Source: Candidatus Bathyarchaeota archaeon
GTDB lineage: Archaea; Thermoproteota; Bathyarchaeia; TCS64; B23
Assembly: GCA_029259285.1 (NCBI GenBank)
Contig: JAPDJB010000015.1
Coordinates: 1 to 18,555, forward strand
Direction: 5' to 3'
DNA: 18,555 bases
Each line of letters starts with the position of its first letter. Positions within the stretch are counted from its first letter, which is position 1. Both the position numbers and the translations under genes were made by a program. Positions 11,502-18,555 of the stretch are shown here, in pieces. The notes beneath the pieces are model-generated. The model was not told where the DNA came from and ran no database searches. It saw only the letters and a list, made by a program, of their open reading frames with translations.

Positions 11502-12272
11502 TCACTGGGTGAAGCGCTCCCCCTCGACGAAGACCCTTGAAAGCTCTGCGTATAGCTCTGTGAAACCCATGTAGGTCTTCGATGAAACCGGTATGGGGGA
11601 GAACTCCATCCCAAGCCTGTTGATGATCTCCATCATGTCCTGGCTGATGACCCTATCCATCTCCGAGACCTCTCGACCGACGGCATCCTGTAATAGAGCC
11701 GGATCCTCAGACCAGCGTTGAATCTCCTCCAGCTCGGCTTCGCTGAGGAGGTCGGCCTTCGAGAGTATCGGTATGAGAGGTAGCAGAAACCTGTTGGCGA
11801 TGGCTGAGGCGATGAACATATTCATCACATAGTTCAGCGGATTTCGGCAATAAGTGGCGTCGAAGAGATAGATGATGCCCTTAGACTCATCGGATAGGCC
11901 CTCGGCGATCTTGACACCTATATCCCTGAAGGCGAAGAGCTCCATCTGTCCAGGGGTGTCGAGGACGACGAGATCTGGGTCGAAGGACTCGATCTCCCTG
12001 GCAAGCTTATCGATGATCTCTATCATCATGTCGCAGGCGTAGACCAATCCCCCATTCGGCCCAAGGCCGTAGCGCTCCATCACCTCCTCGACGGTTATGT
12101 AGTCCCTCACATCCACGTTCGCCGGATAGGGGACGATGATGGCCCCTGGATCGAGATTGACGGCCAGCACATCCTCCCCCTGGAGCTCCAGCCATCTTGT
12201 GAAGGATGCCGTCAGCTCTGTCTTCCCCGAACCTGCCGTGCCTATGATGAAGGCGAGGTTCAAAGCCCTCAC
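11502..12272 (-). CDS. GPN-loop GTPase
   Basis: This 256-residue cytosolic GTPase belongs to the GPN/XAB1 family conserved in archaea and eukaryotes; the eukaryotic members assist RNA polymerase assembly. Motifs: Walker A GTAGSGKT (11-18), the diagnostic GPN insert (71-73), G3 DTPGQ (105-109) and a G4-like SKAD (171-174) in place of NKxD. GPN proteins form homodimers across the GPN loop. The start is GTG 12272, overlapping the inositol-phosphate synthase stop by 4 nt (GTGA); a TTG nine nt downstream, better spaced from GGGTGAGG, is an alternative. It is the last gene of the leftward run. The archaeal role is not settled, so I give the family name only. Confidence 0.93.
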   Translation of the reverse strand: MRALNLAFIIGTAGSGKTELTASFTRWLELQGEDVLAVNLDPGAIIVPYPANVDVRDYITVEEVMERYGLGPNGGLVYACDMMIEIIDKLAREIESFDPDLVVLDTPGQMELFAFRDIGVKIAEGLSDESKGIIYLFDATYCRNPLNYVMNMFIASAIANRFLLPLIPILSKADLLSEAELEEIQRWSEDPALLQDAVGREVSEMDRVISQDMMEIINRLGMEFSPIPVSSKTYMGFTELYAELSRVFVEGERFTQ

Positions 12273-13312
12273 CCAGATATGAACTCCTCAAACAGTCTAT
12301 GAGCCTCACTCAACCTGAACCGTTTAGGGGGATTCTTGAAGGCGTAAGCTGAGATGGGGATGATGACTCCGCTTAGACCTCTGTCGAGGGAGAGCTTCAC
12401 CGCCCTTATCACGTCGAGGAGGACGGAGCCGGCGTTTGGGGCATCAATGGTTCCCAGCTTGAGATCGATGGTGAAGGTGGCGCCGCCGAAGTAGCGGCCC
12501 TTAACCCAGAGGAAGCTGTCCCTAGAGTTGCCTAGGAAGTCGACGTAGTCCGTGGAGCCTGAGACTAGGGGGAACTCATAGGGGATTGAGGTGGCTACGG
12601 CCTGAGTCTTAATCCTCCTCTTCTCCTCCCTAACCCTAGCCAGGGTGTTGAGGGCCTCCATTCCGCCGCCGACGTCTAGCTGGAAGCTCTCCTCGATGCG
12701 GACTCCCCTCATATGGAGAAACTCTAGGAGGGCCATGTGGAGAGCTGTAGCGCCCACCTGGTCTAGGAGGTCGTCGCCCACGAGGGGCAGCTTGGAAGTC
12801 TCGAATCTCTCAGCCCAGGCTGGGTCGCTGGCTATCTCGGCTGGAGCGACGTTTATGAAGGCGCATCCAGCTTCTAGGGCTGCCTCGGCGTAGAACCTCG
12901 ACGCCTCCTCCGCCCCCCCTGAGATCAGGTTTACCAGCATATCTGCTCCACTTCTCCTCAGCTCCTCAGCTACATCCACCTCCTCATCCCCTGAGACCAT
13001 TATGAGATCCTTTGTGAGGTCGCTTACGCCGTCTAGGACAGGCCCCTTCTTCACCTCGACGCCTAGCCTTGGAACCTCCATGAATTTGGGGGCTTCATTA
13101 ACCTCGCTGAAGATGGCCTCTGAAAGGTCTCGGCCAACCTTTCTACTGTCGATGTCGAAGGCTGCGACGAACTCGATGTCGTCTACCCTGTATCCACCGA
13201 CATCCTCATGTAGCAGACCTATCGGCTCCGCCTCCCTATAATAGTAGACGCCTTGGACAAGGGCTGAGCAGCAGTTTCCAACACCCGCCACGGCGACCCT
13301 TATTCTCCCCAT
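12269..13312 (-). CDS. Myo-inositol-1-phosphate synthase
   Basis: This 347-residue NAD-dependent enzyme converts D-glucose 6-phosphate to L-myo-inositol 1-phosphate, the precursor of inositol phospholipids (archaetidylinositol) and, in some archaea, compatible solutes. Visible features: an N-terminal Rossmann loop (VAVAGVGNCCSALVQGV), LDVGGGMEALNTL, the lysine-rich segment EEKRRIKTQAV with likely catalytic lysines, and the C-terminal GSVLLDVIRAVKLSLDRGLSG leading to ISAYAFKNPP. I place the start at ATG 13312 rather than 13372. GGTGAG lies 4 nt upstream, the homologous domain begins there, and a GCTTTATATA box (13360-13351) sits between the two candidates, so the transcript would begin after 13372. 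The stop overlaps the GPN GTPase start. Its neighbours suggest a supply of inositol headgroups to the envelope. Confidence 0.9.
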   Translation of the reverse strand: MGRIRVAVAGVGNCCSALVQGVYYYREAEPIGLLHEDVGGYRVDDIEFVAAFDIDSRKVGRDLSEAIFSEVNEAPKFMEVPRLGVEVKKGPVLDGVSDLTKDLIMVSGDEEVDVAEELRRSGADMLVNLISGGAEEASRFYAEAALEAGCAFINVAPAEIASDPAWAERFETSKLPLVGDDLLDQVGATALHMALLEFLHMRGVRIEESFQLDVGGGMEALNTLARVREEKRRIKTQAVATSIPYEFPLVSGSTDYVDFLGNSRDSFLWVKGRYFGGATFTIDLKLGTIDAPNAGSVLLDVIRAVKLSLDRGLSGVIIPISAYAFKNPPKRFRLSEAHRLFEEFISG

Positions 13313-13350
13313 ATCCCTCACCTTTGGGGTGGTTAATGATGGGAAGCGGC

Positions 13351-13360
13351 TATATAAAGC
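13351..13360 (-). promoter_or_regulatory. TATA box of the inositol-phosphate synthase/GTPase unit
   Basis: Read leftward this is GCTTTATATA, just after the acetyltransferase stop (13362-13364). Initiation about 26 nt on (near 13329) leaves a roughly 17-nt leader with GGTGAG before ATG 13312. Confidence 0.6.
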
Positions 13361-13361
13361 C

Positions 13362-13820
13362 TCATCTCTCATCTGAGAGGGATTTCTCCATCTTTACGGC
13401 TGTAAGCCCCCAATAGTAGCGTTTCAACATCCCCGTCTCCCTGTAGCCTAGATGCCTATAGAAGGCCTTAGCCCCCTCATTCCCCTCCCTAACCTCCAGC
13501 CTCACCTTCTCAGCTCCAAGCTCCCTGAATATACGCTCGATCTCCCTCATCAACCTCGACCCGATGCCCCGCCTTCTATAGGCTTCATGAACCGCGATGT
13601 TAACCACATGCCCCACCTTAACGCCGCCATCTTTCTCCATCTCCCCCATAACATATCCGACAACCCTCTCATCGGCTACGGTGACGAGGAATAGGTGGGG
13701 CGTAACCCTATGGAAGTGGATGAAGACCCCTTTAGACCAGGGCCATAGGAAGGAGCGCCGCTCTATGGCGTAGACCTCATCCAAGTCCTCGGGTTTGAAG
13801 GGCCTGATCTCGATGCCCAT
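13362..13820 (-). CDS. rimI: GNAT N-acetyltransferase, RimI / archaeal Nat type
   Basis: This 152-residue GNAT-fold enzyme is predicted to acetylate protein N-termini with acetyl-CoA, as the single Ard1-like Nat of archaea does. Motif A, the CoA pyrophosphate site, is RRRGIGSRLM preceded by strand VVNIAVHEAY. The LWPWS segment near residues 25-29 matches the substrate loop, and LEVREGNEGAKAFYRHLGYRETG is the typical motif B with YYWGL after it. The start at ATG 13820 has GGAAGGTG 5 nt upstream and is 1 nt past the glycosyltransferase stop (TGA-A-ATG), so it is translationally coupled. An upstream in-frame ATG at 13868 would add 16 residues with no family support. A different acceptor is possible. 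Confidence 0.88.
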   Translation of the reverse strand: MGIEIRPFKPEDLDEVYAIERRSFLWPWSKGVFIHFHRVTPHLFLVTVADERVVGYVMGEMEKDGGVKVGHVVNIAVHEAYRRRGIGSRLMREIERIFRELGAEKVRLEVREGNEGAKAFYRHLGYRETGMLKRYYWGLTAVKMEKSLSDER

Positions 13821-13821
13821 T

Positions 13822-14844
13822 TCAACACCTTCCCAGGAGGCTTCTCCCCAATTGGAATAGGCCTCCAAGGGTGAAGGAGAACCCCCTCAAGACGTCTAGG
13901 AGGGGGTAGAGAAACATCTTCCTCATCCTCTTAGACCTAATGGCTGTCCGAGCGTAGAGGGCCATGTGAAGTGTGTAAACTGAGACCGCCAGGGTGAGGA
14001 GAATCCTTAGAAGCTTGGGTATAAGCGTCAGGCCTAGGGCTAGGAGGAAGATGGATAGGAAGAGGAGGATGGTTGTGGAGAAGAGGTAGGCTGAAAACCA
14101 CCTGGCGAGGCGGCTCGCCCTCTTATGGATGAGGAGCAAAGATCCGCCTCGGCCATAGTTGAAATGCTGCTTAACGAGGCCCCACAGCGTCGTCCTATGC
14201 TTATGCCATACAAATACCCTGGGATCAAGTATGATTCGGAATCCCCTAAGGCTGAGCTCTTCAACCGGCTCTAGATCATCGAAGCCATAGTAGATTCTTT
14301 CGTCGAAGAGGTCTATCTTCTCAAGGGCATGTCTCCTAAAGGCCATGTTACATCCAGCTGGGAAACATAGCATCTTGAGATCCGTGGTTTCATAGCGGTT
14401 TGAGAAGCTTGGAACGGCGTGGAAGAAGGTCTCATCCATATAGACTGATAGGAAGTTATCCCTCCGATAGCCCTCGACGAGGCCTCCGACGAATCCGACG
14501 GAGGGATCCCTGAAGTTCTCCACCATGGCTCTAATCCAGTTCGATGGGACGACGCAGTCTCCATCGGTGAAGGCTATGATCTCCCCCTTCGAGTATCTAA
14601 CGCCGGTATTCCTAGCGGCGTTTAGACCCCTCCCCTCCTCCTCCAACAGTCTAACCGGATACCTCTTAACGATCTCCCTCGTTCCATCAGTTGATCTGCC
14701 ATCTACAACGATTATCTCCAGCTTCTCTCGATTATATTCAAGCCTCATAAGCGATTCCATGAGTTCCCCTATCGTGTCGGCGGAGTTCTTCACCGGAACG
14801 ATGATGGAGACGTAGGGCTCGTATTGCCCCTCTGGCATGCCCAT
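13822..14844 (-). CDS. Family 2 glycosyltransferase with C-terminal membrane segments
   Basis: This 340-residue protein has a GT-A domain (residues about 10-230): VSIIVPVKN start, VVDGRSTDGT, the metal-binding TDGDC (Asp94-Gly-Asp96), PAGCNMAFRR acceptor region and FDDLEPVEELSLRG near the catalytic base. A basic stretch and two to three hydrophobic helices follow (about 245-310), which would anchor it to the inner face of the membrane. It would transfer a sugar from a nucleotide- or dolichyl-activated donor to a lipid or glycan; the sugar cannot be read from sequence. A leaderless start at ATG 14844 fits the TAAAAAA box about 24 nt upstream; ATG 14838 is possible. It is followed 1 nt later by rimI and preceded 49 nt upstream by the pyruvyl transferase, suggesting a surface-glycan cluster. 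Confidence 0.9.
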   Translation of the reverse strand: MGMPEGQYEPYVSIIVPVKNSADTIGELMESLMRLEYNREKLEIIVVDGRSTDGTREIVKRYPVRLLEEEGRGLNAARNTGVRYSKGEIIAFTDGDCVVPSNWIRAMVENFRDPSVGFVGGLVEGYRRDNFLSVYMDETFFHAVPSFSNRYETTDLKMLCFPAGCNMAFRRHALEKIDLFDERIYYGFDDLEPVEELSLRGFRIILDPRVFVWHKHRTTLWGLVKQHFNYGRGGSLLLIHKRASRLARWFSAYLFSTTILLFLSIFLLALGLTLIPKLLRILLTLAVSVYTLHMALYARTAIRSKRMRKMFLYPLLDVLRGFSFTLGGLFQLGRSLLGRC

Positions 14845-14863
14845 TTAATTGGAGGGAGGGGAG

Positions 14864-14873
14864 TTTTTTAAGG
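14864..14873 (-). promoter_or_regulatory. TATA box of the glycosyltransferase/rimI unit
   Basis: Read leftward the element is CCTTAAAAAA-like (14873-14864). Its centre is about 24 nt before ATG 14844, consistent with a leaderless transcript. Confidence 0.5.
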
Positions 14874-14893
14874 TGAGCGATAAATAAACCTCT

Positions 14894-15787
14894 CTAGGGC
14901 TGGCCGCCTCCATCCGCCTCTACATAGCTCACCCAGGGGAACCTTCTAAGGGAGTATTCATAGACCCCCCTATTCTTATGGTATCTATTCCCTATGAGCA
15001 GCGTCTCCTTCCCGAGGATGGCGGCGAGGATGGCGACGTGAAGCCTATCGGTATAGACCCTATCCGCGTTGGCTATGATTGAGACAAAATCCCTGAAGCT
15101 CCCCCTCTTGGATATATCCATCACCAGGGGGTTCACAGCCTCGTTTAGGATGCTTCTCCTCAAGTCGCGTGATATCGCCGACTCTCTGTCGTCTCTGAGG
15201 CAGATGAGGTCGTAGTGGCCCTCAGCAGAATCTATGTAGCCCTCTAGGTCTTCGACCTTTAGGTAGAGGGCTGTATCCTCGGCGAGGAGAACCTCCACGG
15301 AGTGGGGGATGCCGATCTCGGTGAGGTGTCTATGACTATAGGGTTCACGGCAGAAGAGGGTGATGCTCCTCCCCCCGCGTAGAAGCTCCATGAAGCCGCC
15401 GTCTCTGAACCAGTAGCTCTGGGGGGCGACGACTATTGGCTTATCATGCCTCAAGGCCTCCATCATGAGGGCTGGGCCATACCATAGGTCATTCATATAG
15501 CCTCCACCCTCGAAGAGGAGGAGGTCGAAGCCCTCAGCATCTAGGAGTTTGAAGATCCATCTGAGGCCGAGTCTCCAAGAGGCGATATTCATCAGATACT
15601 TCAGGCCTAGGAGGGGTCTCCTCCACCCCTCCCTCTCAAGGTTTACAGCCTCAAACTCTATTCCAAGCTCCCTCAGCTTCTTCTCCAACCCCATGTGGAT
15701 GAGGGTGTCGCCATGGTTTCCACCTGGAGAGATGACGAGGATCCTGTCATCGCCGTGGCTGTGGAGGAATCTCTCGAAGTTATCCAT
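14894..15787 (-). CDS. Polysaccharide pyruvyl transferase family protein
   Basis: This 297-residue protein fits the polysaccharide pyruvyl transferase family, whose characterised members add ketal pyruvate from phosphoenolpyruvate to sugars of surface polymers; some archaeal members act on N-glycans. Family signs are GGNHGDTLIHMG (22-33), FEGGGYMNDLW, PQSYWF, a CREPYSHRHL segment equivalent to the RE-rich loop, AEDTALYL, and ADRVYTDRLHVAILAAILG near the C-terminus with the conserved Arg-Leu-His. I use ATG 15787; the TTG just before it is less likely. An AT-rich divergent promoter separates it from the membrane protein gene. Some family members are glycosyltransferase-like enzymes of unknown reaction, so the chemistry is less sure than the fold. 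Confidence 0.85.
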   Translation of the reverse strand: MDNFERFLHSHGDDRILVISPGGNHGDTLIHMGLEKKLRELGIEFEAVNLEREGWRRPLLGLKYLMNIASWRLGLRWIFKLLDAEGFDLLLFEGGGYMNDLWYGPALMMEALRHDKPIVVAPQSYWFRDGGFMELLRGGRSITLFCREPYSHRHLTEIGIPHSVEVLLAEDTALYLKVEDLEGYIDSAEGHYDLICLRDDRESAISRDLRRSILNEAVNPLVMDISKRGSFRDFVSIIANADRVYTDRLHVAILAAILGKETLLIGNRYHKNRGVYEYSLRRFPWVSYVEADGGGQP

Positions 15788-15790
15788 CAA

Positions 15791-15825
15791 TTATTTATTC
15801 AATTTAAACATCTCTAACTGCTATC
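15791..15825. promoter_or_regulatory. AT-rich divergent promoter region
   Basis: The 38-bp gap between ATG 15787 (leftward) and GTG 15826 (rightward) holds TTATTTATT (15791-15799) and the palindromic TTTAAA (15803-15808). The first is well placed (about 30 nt) for the rightward gene. The second lies only about 20 nt from both starts, so assignments are tentative. Confidence 0.35.
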
Positions 15826-16866
15826 GTGTCTAGGAGGGGTGGAGGACGTAGGGGGAGGGTAGCCCCCATATTTCTACTCATAGGCCTACTGCTCTTCGCC
15901 CTCTACCTCCTCTGGACAAATCCCTTCAAGGTTCTCCTCGAAGCCGGCAGGCTGAACCTCCCCCTCTTCCTCCTCTCCATCCTCATCAACGATACAGGCC
16001 TACTCCTCTTCGCCCTCTCATGGCATCTACTCCTTAAGGGTATAGGTGTTAGGGTCTCAGCCCTCAAATCGGTCTTAGCGACCTTCATCAGCCTCTTCGT
16101 CGTCTGGCTTATGCCCATACCTATAGGCTCCGAGCTTATCAGGGCCTATCTCATGCGGAATGAGGAGGGATCAGACCTGGGGAAGGCCGCGGCGTCGGTG
16201 ATGATCCATAAGGCGATGTACAATCTCTCCTTCGGCCTTCTAATCACCCTCGCAGCCGTCATAGACGCGTGGAGAGGCGTGAACCTCCCAGTGGAGAGGG
16301 GGCTTCTCCTATTCGTCATCTTCTTCGGCGTCTCCACAAGCATCATCTTCAGCCTCCTCCTCACCCCAAGCCTCCTGAGAGGCATCTATCGACGCCTACC
16401 AAACTGGCTGAGGGTGAGGGTGGAGAGAGGTCTAAATGATCCACGGATTGGAGCTGGAGGCTTTGAGACCCTCATCAACGGCGTGGAGGACGCCCTCTCA
16501 ACCCTCAGATCCAAGCCTCTCCTAAGCCTCTCAGCCTTCCTGATGGTGGCCTTCCAGTGGAGCACCGGCTCCATAACCACATGGCTCGTCGCCATGTCCC
16601 TGGGCTGTCGAATCGACTTCTGGATCATCGTCGTCCTCTACGCGGCCGTGGAGTTCATACAGCAGCTCAACATAGTTATCCCAGGAGGCCTAGGCCTCGT
16701 CGACGCGGGCCTCACAGCCTCCCTATGCCTCATAGGTCTACCGCTCAGCCTCTCCTCAGCCATATCGCTTCTAACCAGACTCGTAACCTACTGGCTTGAG
16801 CTCCTCCTCTGCGCAGCCTTCTCCCTCTACTATGGCTATAGGGAGCTCCTCGGGGAATATCTCTAA
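15826..16866 (+). CDS. Lysylphosphatidylglycerol synthase transmembrane/UPF0104 family membrane protein (AglD-like)
   Basis: This 346-residue polytopic membrane protein has roughly seven to eight hydrophobic helices, for example about 12-31, 44-68, 82-100, 128-148, 157-178, 235-258, 262-285 and 295-335. A basic N-terminus (MSRRGGGRRGR) is expected to face the cytosol. Family marks are MPIPIGSELIRAYLM (about 96-110) and the C-terminal VIPGGLGLVDAGLTASL, where many relatives have Glu in place of this Asp. The fold is shared by the MprF flippase half and by AglD-type proteins used in archaeal glycan-lipid assembly, so a lipid or lipid-linked sugar translocation role is likely but unproven. Translation starts at GTG 15826. 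It lies divergently to the pyruvyl transferase and 37 nt before an oxidoreductase gene, probably in one operon. Confidence 0.8.
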   Translation: MSRRGGGRRGRVAPIFLLIGLLLFALYLLWTNPFKVLLEAGRLNLPLFLLSILINDTGLLLFALSWHLLLKGIGVRVSALKSVLATFISLFVVWLMPIPIGSELIRAYLMRNEEGSDLGKAAASVMIHKAMYNLSFGLLITLAAVIDAWRGVNLPVERGLLLFVIFFGVSTSIIFSLLLTPSLLRGIYRRLPNWLRVRVERGLNDPRIGAGGFETLINGVEDALSTLRSKPLLSLSAFLMVAFQWSTGSITTWLVAMSLGCRIDFWIIVVLYAAVEFIQQLNIVIPGGLGLVDAGLTASLCLIGLPLSLSSAISLLTRLVTYWLELLLCAAFSLYYGYRELLGEYL

Positions 16867-16903
16867 AGGGATGTGATCCATTATCTCGTGAGAGCTGATC
16901 CCC

Positions 16904-17893
16904 TTGAAGCTGAGGCTGGGCATCATCGGATGTGGAAGGGCCACGACGATGTTCCACCTAAAGGCTGTGGAGGAGGTTGAGGAGATAGAGGTGGTGGCCG
17001 TCGCCGACAGGGATCCCAACAGGGCGAGGGGGGTGGCGGAGGACATCGGTGCTAGATGGTATGTGAGCCACGAGGAGCTCCTCGGAGATGGAGATGTAGA
17101 GGCCGTCGCCATCAACACTCCTCCAGACCTCCATGAGGAGATGTCCCTCGAAGCCTTGAGGGCCGGTAGGCATGTCCTATGCGAGAAGCCGATGGCGAGG
17201 AGCGTTGAGGGGTGTAGGAGGATAGCGGTTGAGGCTGGGGAGAGGGGGCTTGTAGCCCACCCCTTCCATAACTATGCTCACACCCCGATCCTAGATGAGG
17301 CTCTAAGGCTTCTAGGGGAGGGGGCGATAGGCGAGATAGAGCGCGTTACGATTAGATTGGTGAATAATCTCAGGGGCTATAGACCCATGACCCCCTTCAG
17401 GCTTCAGGGGGACAACGCCATAATCGAGGATCTAATACCCCACCTACTCTCCGTCGCAGGCCTAATCACGGGGTGGGAATTCCAGGTCTTAGAGGTTGAG
17501 GGGTGGAGGAGGAGCTACCCCGTCGTCGACAACCTAACCTTCCACCTCAAGGCGGATACCATACCCCTCCAGGGGGAGGTGGGCTGGACGGCCATCATAC
17601 CAAGATTCGAAGTTCAAGTAGAGGGGTCAGAGGGCTCGATGAGGATGGATTTAATGAGGAATCCATGGACTCTCACCCTGAAGAGAGATGGGGAGATGAG
17701 GAGGATTGGGGGAGGAGGCCTGAGTCGATATTTCAAGCTTCTCAGGATGAGGCACCCCTCCTTCACGAGGCAGTATAGACACTTCTATAAGGTTGTTAGA
17801 GGCTTGGAGGAGCCGAGAGTGACGATGGAGGCTGAGATGGCCATAATAGCAGCCCTAGGGGAGATGGGGGAGGTGATGGAGATCCATGGGTAG
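16904..17893 (+). CDS. Gfo/Idh/MocA family oxidoreductase
   Basis: This 329-residue NAD(P)-dependent oxidoreductase probably acts on a sugar or nucleotide sugar. The N-terminal Rossmann loop is GIIGCGRATTMFHL (6-19), Asp35 (VADRDP) closes the second strand and favours NAD+, and the catalytic EKP motif is at 94-96. The C-terminal alpha/beta domain keeps the conserved histidine (EDLIPHLLS), but the aspartate usually three residues later is Ser, so the substrate or mechanism may be unusual. The only sensible start is TTG 16904: TGA lies in frame 15 nt upstream, no ATG is available, and the Rossmann strand begins at once. The ribosome site is weak. The stop overlaps the ATG of the DUF362 gene by 8 nt. 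Its position suggests a role in making a modified sugar. Confidence 0.88.
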   Translation: MKLRLGIIGCGRATTMFHLKAVEEVEEIEVVAVADRDPNRARGVAEDIGARWYVSHEELLGDGDVEAVAINTPPDLHEEMSLEALRAGRHVLCEKPMARSVEGCRRIAVEAGERGLVAHPFHNYAHTPILDEALRLLGEGAIGEIERVTIRLVNNLRGYRPMTPFRLQGDNAIIEDLIPHLLSVAGLITGWEFQVLEVEGWRRSYPVVDNLTFHLKADTIPLQGEVGWTAIIPRFEVQVEGSEGSMRMDLMRNPWTLTLKRDGEMRRIGGGGLSRYFKLLRMRHPSFTRQYRHFYKVVRGLEEPRVTMEAEMAIIAALGEMGEVMEIHG

Positions 17894-18555
17894 AATAGCC
17901 ATCGTTAAAGTCGAGGGGGATGACGTACATGGAGCCGTCGAGGAGGCGGTGGAGCTCCTAGGCGGATTCAAAATCAGGAGGGGGGCGAGGGCCGTGATAA
18001 AGCCGAACATCTGCCATCCCAGGAATCCCTATGGGATGGTCATCACAGACTTCAGGGTTATAGAGGCCGTCATAAGGCTGCTACAGGATGAGACGGACGA
18101 TATAGTCGTGGTGGAGAGCGACAACATCTCTGGGACGGCAGAGAGTAGAGCTGAGAAATCCGGTCTACTAGACCTATTGAGGGATCTCGACGTCGAGTTC
18201 ATCAACCTCAGCGAGGATGATGGGGAGACCCATAGGATCGGGGGGGTTGAGATAAGGCTGCCAAAAACAGTTCTGGAGGCGGACTACTTCATAAACCTCC
18301 CAAAGATGAAGACCTCTGGGCCTACCCTCGTCACCCTATCGATAAAGAATCTCTTCGGCATTCCCATGAGGAGGGATAAGAAGAAGCTCCACCCATATCT
18401 CAACGAGATCCTCCCCTATCTAGCGAAGGTGATTAGACATGATCTCATCATTCTCGACGCCATAACAGCCATGGAGGGGAATGGTCCCGTCGTAGGGACG
18501 CCGAAGGAGATGGGTCTCATAATAGCCGGTAGAAACCCCCTGGAGGTGGACGCCA
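17886..18555 (+). CDS. DUF362 family protein (3' end cut by window edge)
   Basis: The first 223 residues of a DUF362-type protein are present. Visible family pattern: RARAVIKPNICHP-like strand near residues 35-45, VVVESDN, the PKMKTSGPTLVTLSIKNLFG segment with Lys-rich RRDKKKLHPY after it, and LIILDAITAMEGNGPVVGTPKEMG leading to NPLEVDA at the edge. DUF362 proteins are often fused to, or sit near, ferredoxin domains, but their reaction is not known, so I assign none. The start is ATG 17886 inside the end of the oxidoreductase gene (8-nt overlap, different frame), so the two are co-translated. A cluster domain, if present, would lie outside the window. Confidence 0.85.
   Translation, partial: MGRIAIVKVEGDDVHGAVEEAVELLGGFKIRRGARAVIKPNICHPRNPYGMVITDFRVIEAVIRLLQDETDDIVVVESDNISGTAESRAEKSGLLDLLRDLDVEFINLSEDDGETHRIGGVEIRLPKTVLEADYFINLPKMKTSGPTLVTLSIKNLFGIPMRRDKKKLHPYLNEILPYLAKVIRHDLIILDAITAMEGNGPVVGTPKEMGLIIAGRNPLEVDA

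Noticed and set aside
13313..13372. 20-residue N-terminal extension of inositol-phosphate synthase
   Set aside because: A TATA box lies inside the extension and a good ribosome site precedes ATG 13312, so the longer form would not be transcribed from its own promoter.
13821..13868. 16-residue N-terminal extension of the acetyltransferase
   Set aside because: It overlaps the end of the glycosyltransferase gene and adds no family residues. GGAAGGTG is correctly spaced for ATG 13820.
1..18555. CRISPR arrays, insertion sequences, prophage or integrase genes
   Set aside because: No regularly spaced direct repeats, transposase motifs, or terminal inverted repeats with target duplications were visible. 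Codon usage looks uniform across the window.

Overview
The window looks like chromosomal DNA from an uncultured, moderately GC-rich archaeon. Archaeal marks include a homodimer-type tRNA-splicing endonuclease, an archaeal inositol-phosphate synthase, a GPN-loop GTPase, heterodisulfide reductase (Hdr) subunits, and TATA/BRE boxes that often sit 24-30 nt upstream of the start codon (leaderless style). Starts with clear GGAGGTG-type ribosome sites also occur. Gene content fits a strictly anaerobic lineage of the TACK or Bathyarchaeia kind, but that placement is a guess. I see no rRNA, tRNA, CRISPR array, IS element or phage gene.

Left half (1-8628), C4-dicarboxylate redox locus. A two-subunit class I fumarase (beta, then alpha cut by the left edge) is read leftward. 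Across a compact divergent promoter a tight rightward run encodes HdrC, HdrB, a 2Fe-2S/2x4Fe-4S protein, a fumarate-reductase-type flavoprotein, and a 786-residue HdrA ending in an MvhD-like domain. Malic enzyme follows under its own promoter. Together these enzymes can connect pyruvate, malate, fumarate and succinate. The reductase has no membrane-anchor genes, its flavoprotein lacks the covalent-FAD histidine, and it is interleaved with HdrABC. I infer a soluble Hdr-linked fumarate reductase, related in concept to methanogen thiol:fumarate reductase, possibly flavin-bifurcating or confurcating. Two details stand out: the MvhD-like tail has lost every expected cluster cysteine, and HdrB has no ATG/GTG/TTG start before its first essential motif.

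Middle (8668-11452). A small zinc-ribbon protein is followed by a 378-bp gene-free stretch with several inverted repeats (possible structured RNA and operator). Next come a DUF47/PhoU-like protein and, abutting it, EndA. Convergent to EndA is an ornithine cyclodeaminase/alanine dehydrogenase family enzyme.

Right half (11502-18555), envelope and housekeeping genes. Leftward: polysaccharide pyruvyl transferase, a membrane-anchored family 2 glycosyltransferase, a RimI-type acetyltransferase, inositol-1-phosphate synthase and a GPN-loop GTPase. Rightward: an AglD/UPF0104-type membrane protein, a Gfo/Idh/MocA oxidoreductase and a DUF362 protein cut by the right edge. This suggests synthesis of surface glycans or inositol lipids, alongside conserved translation and transcription-related genes.
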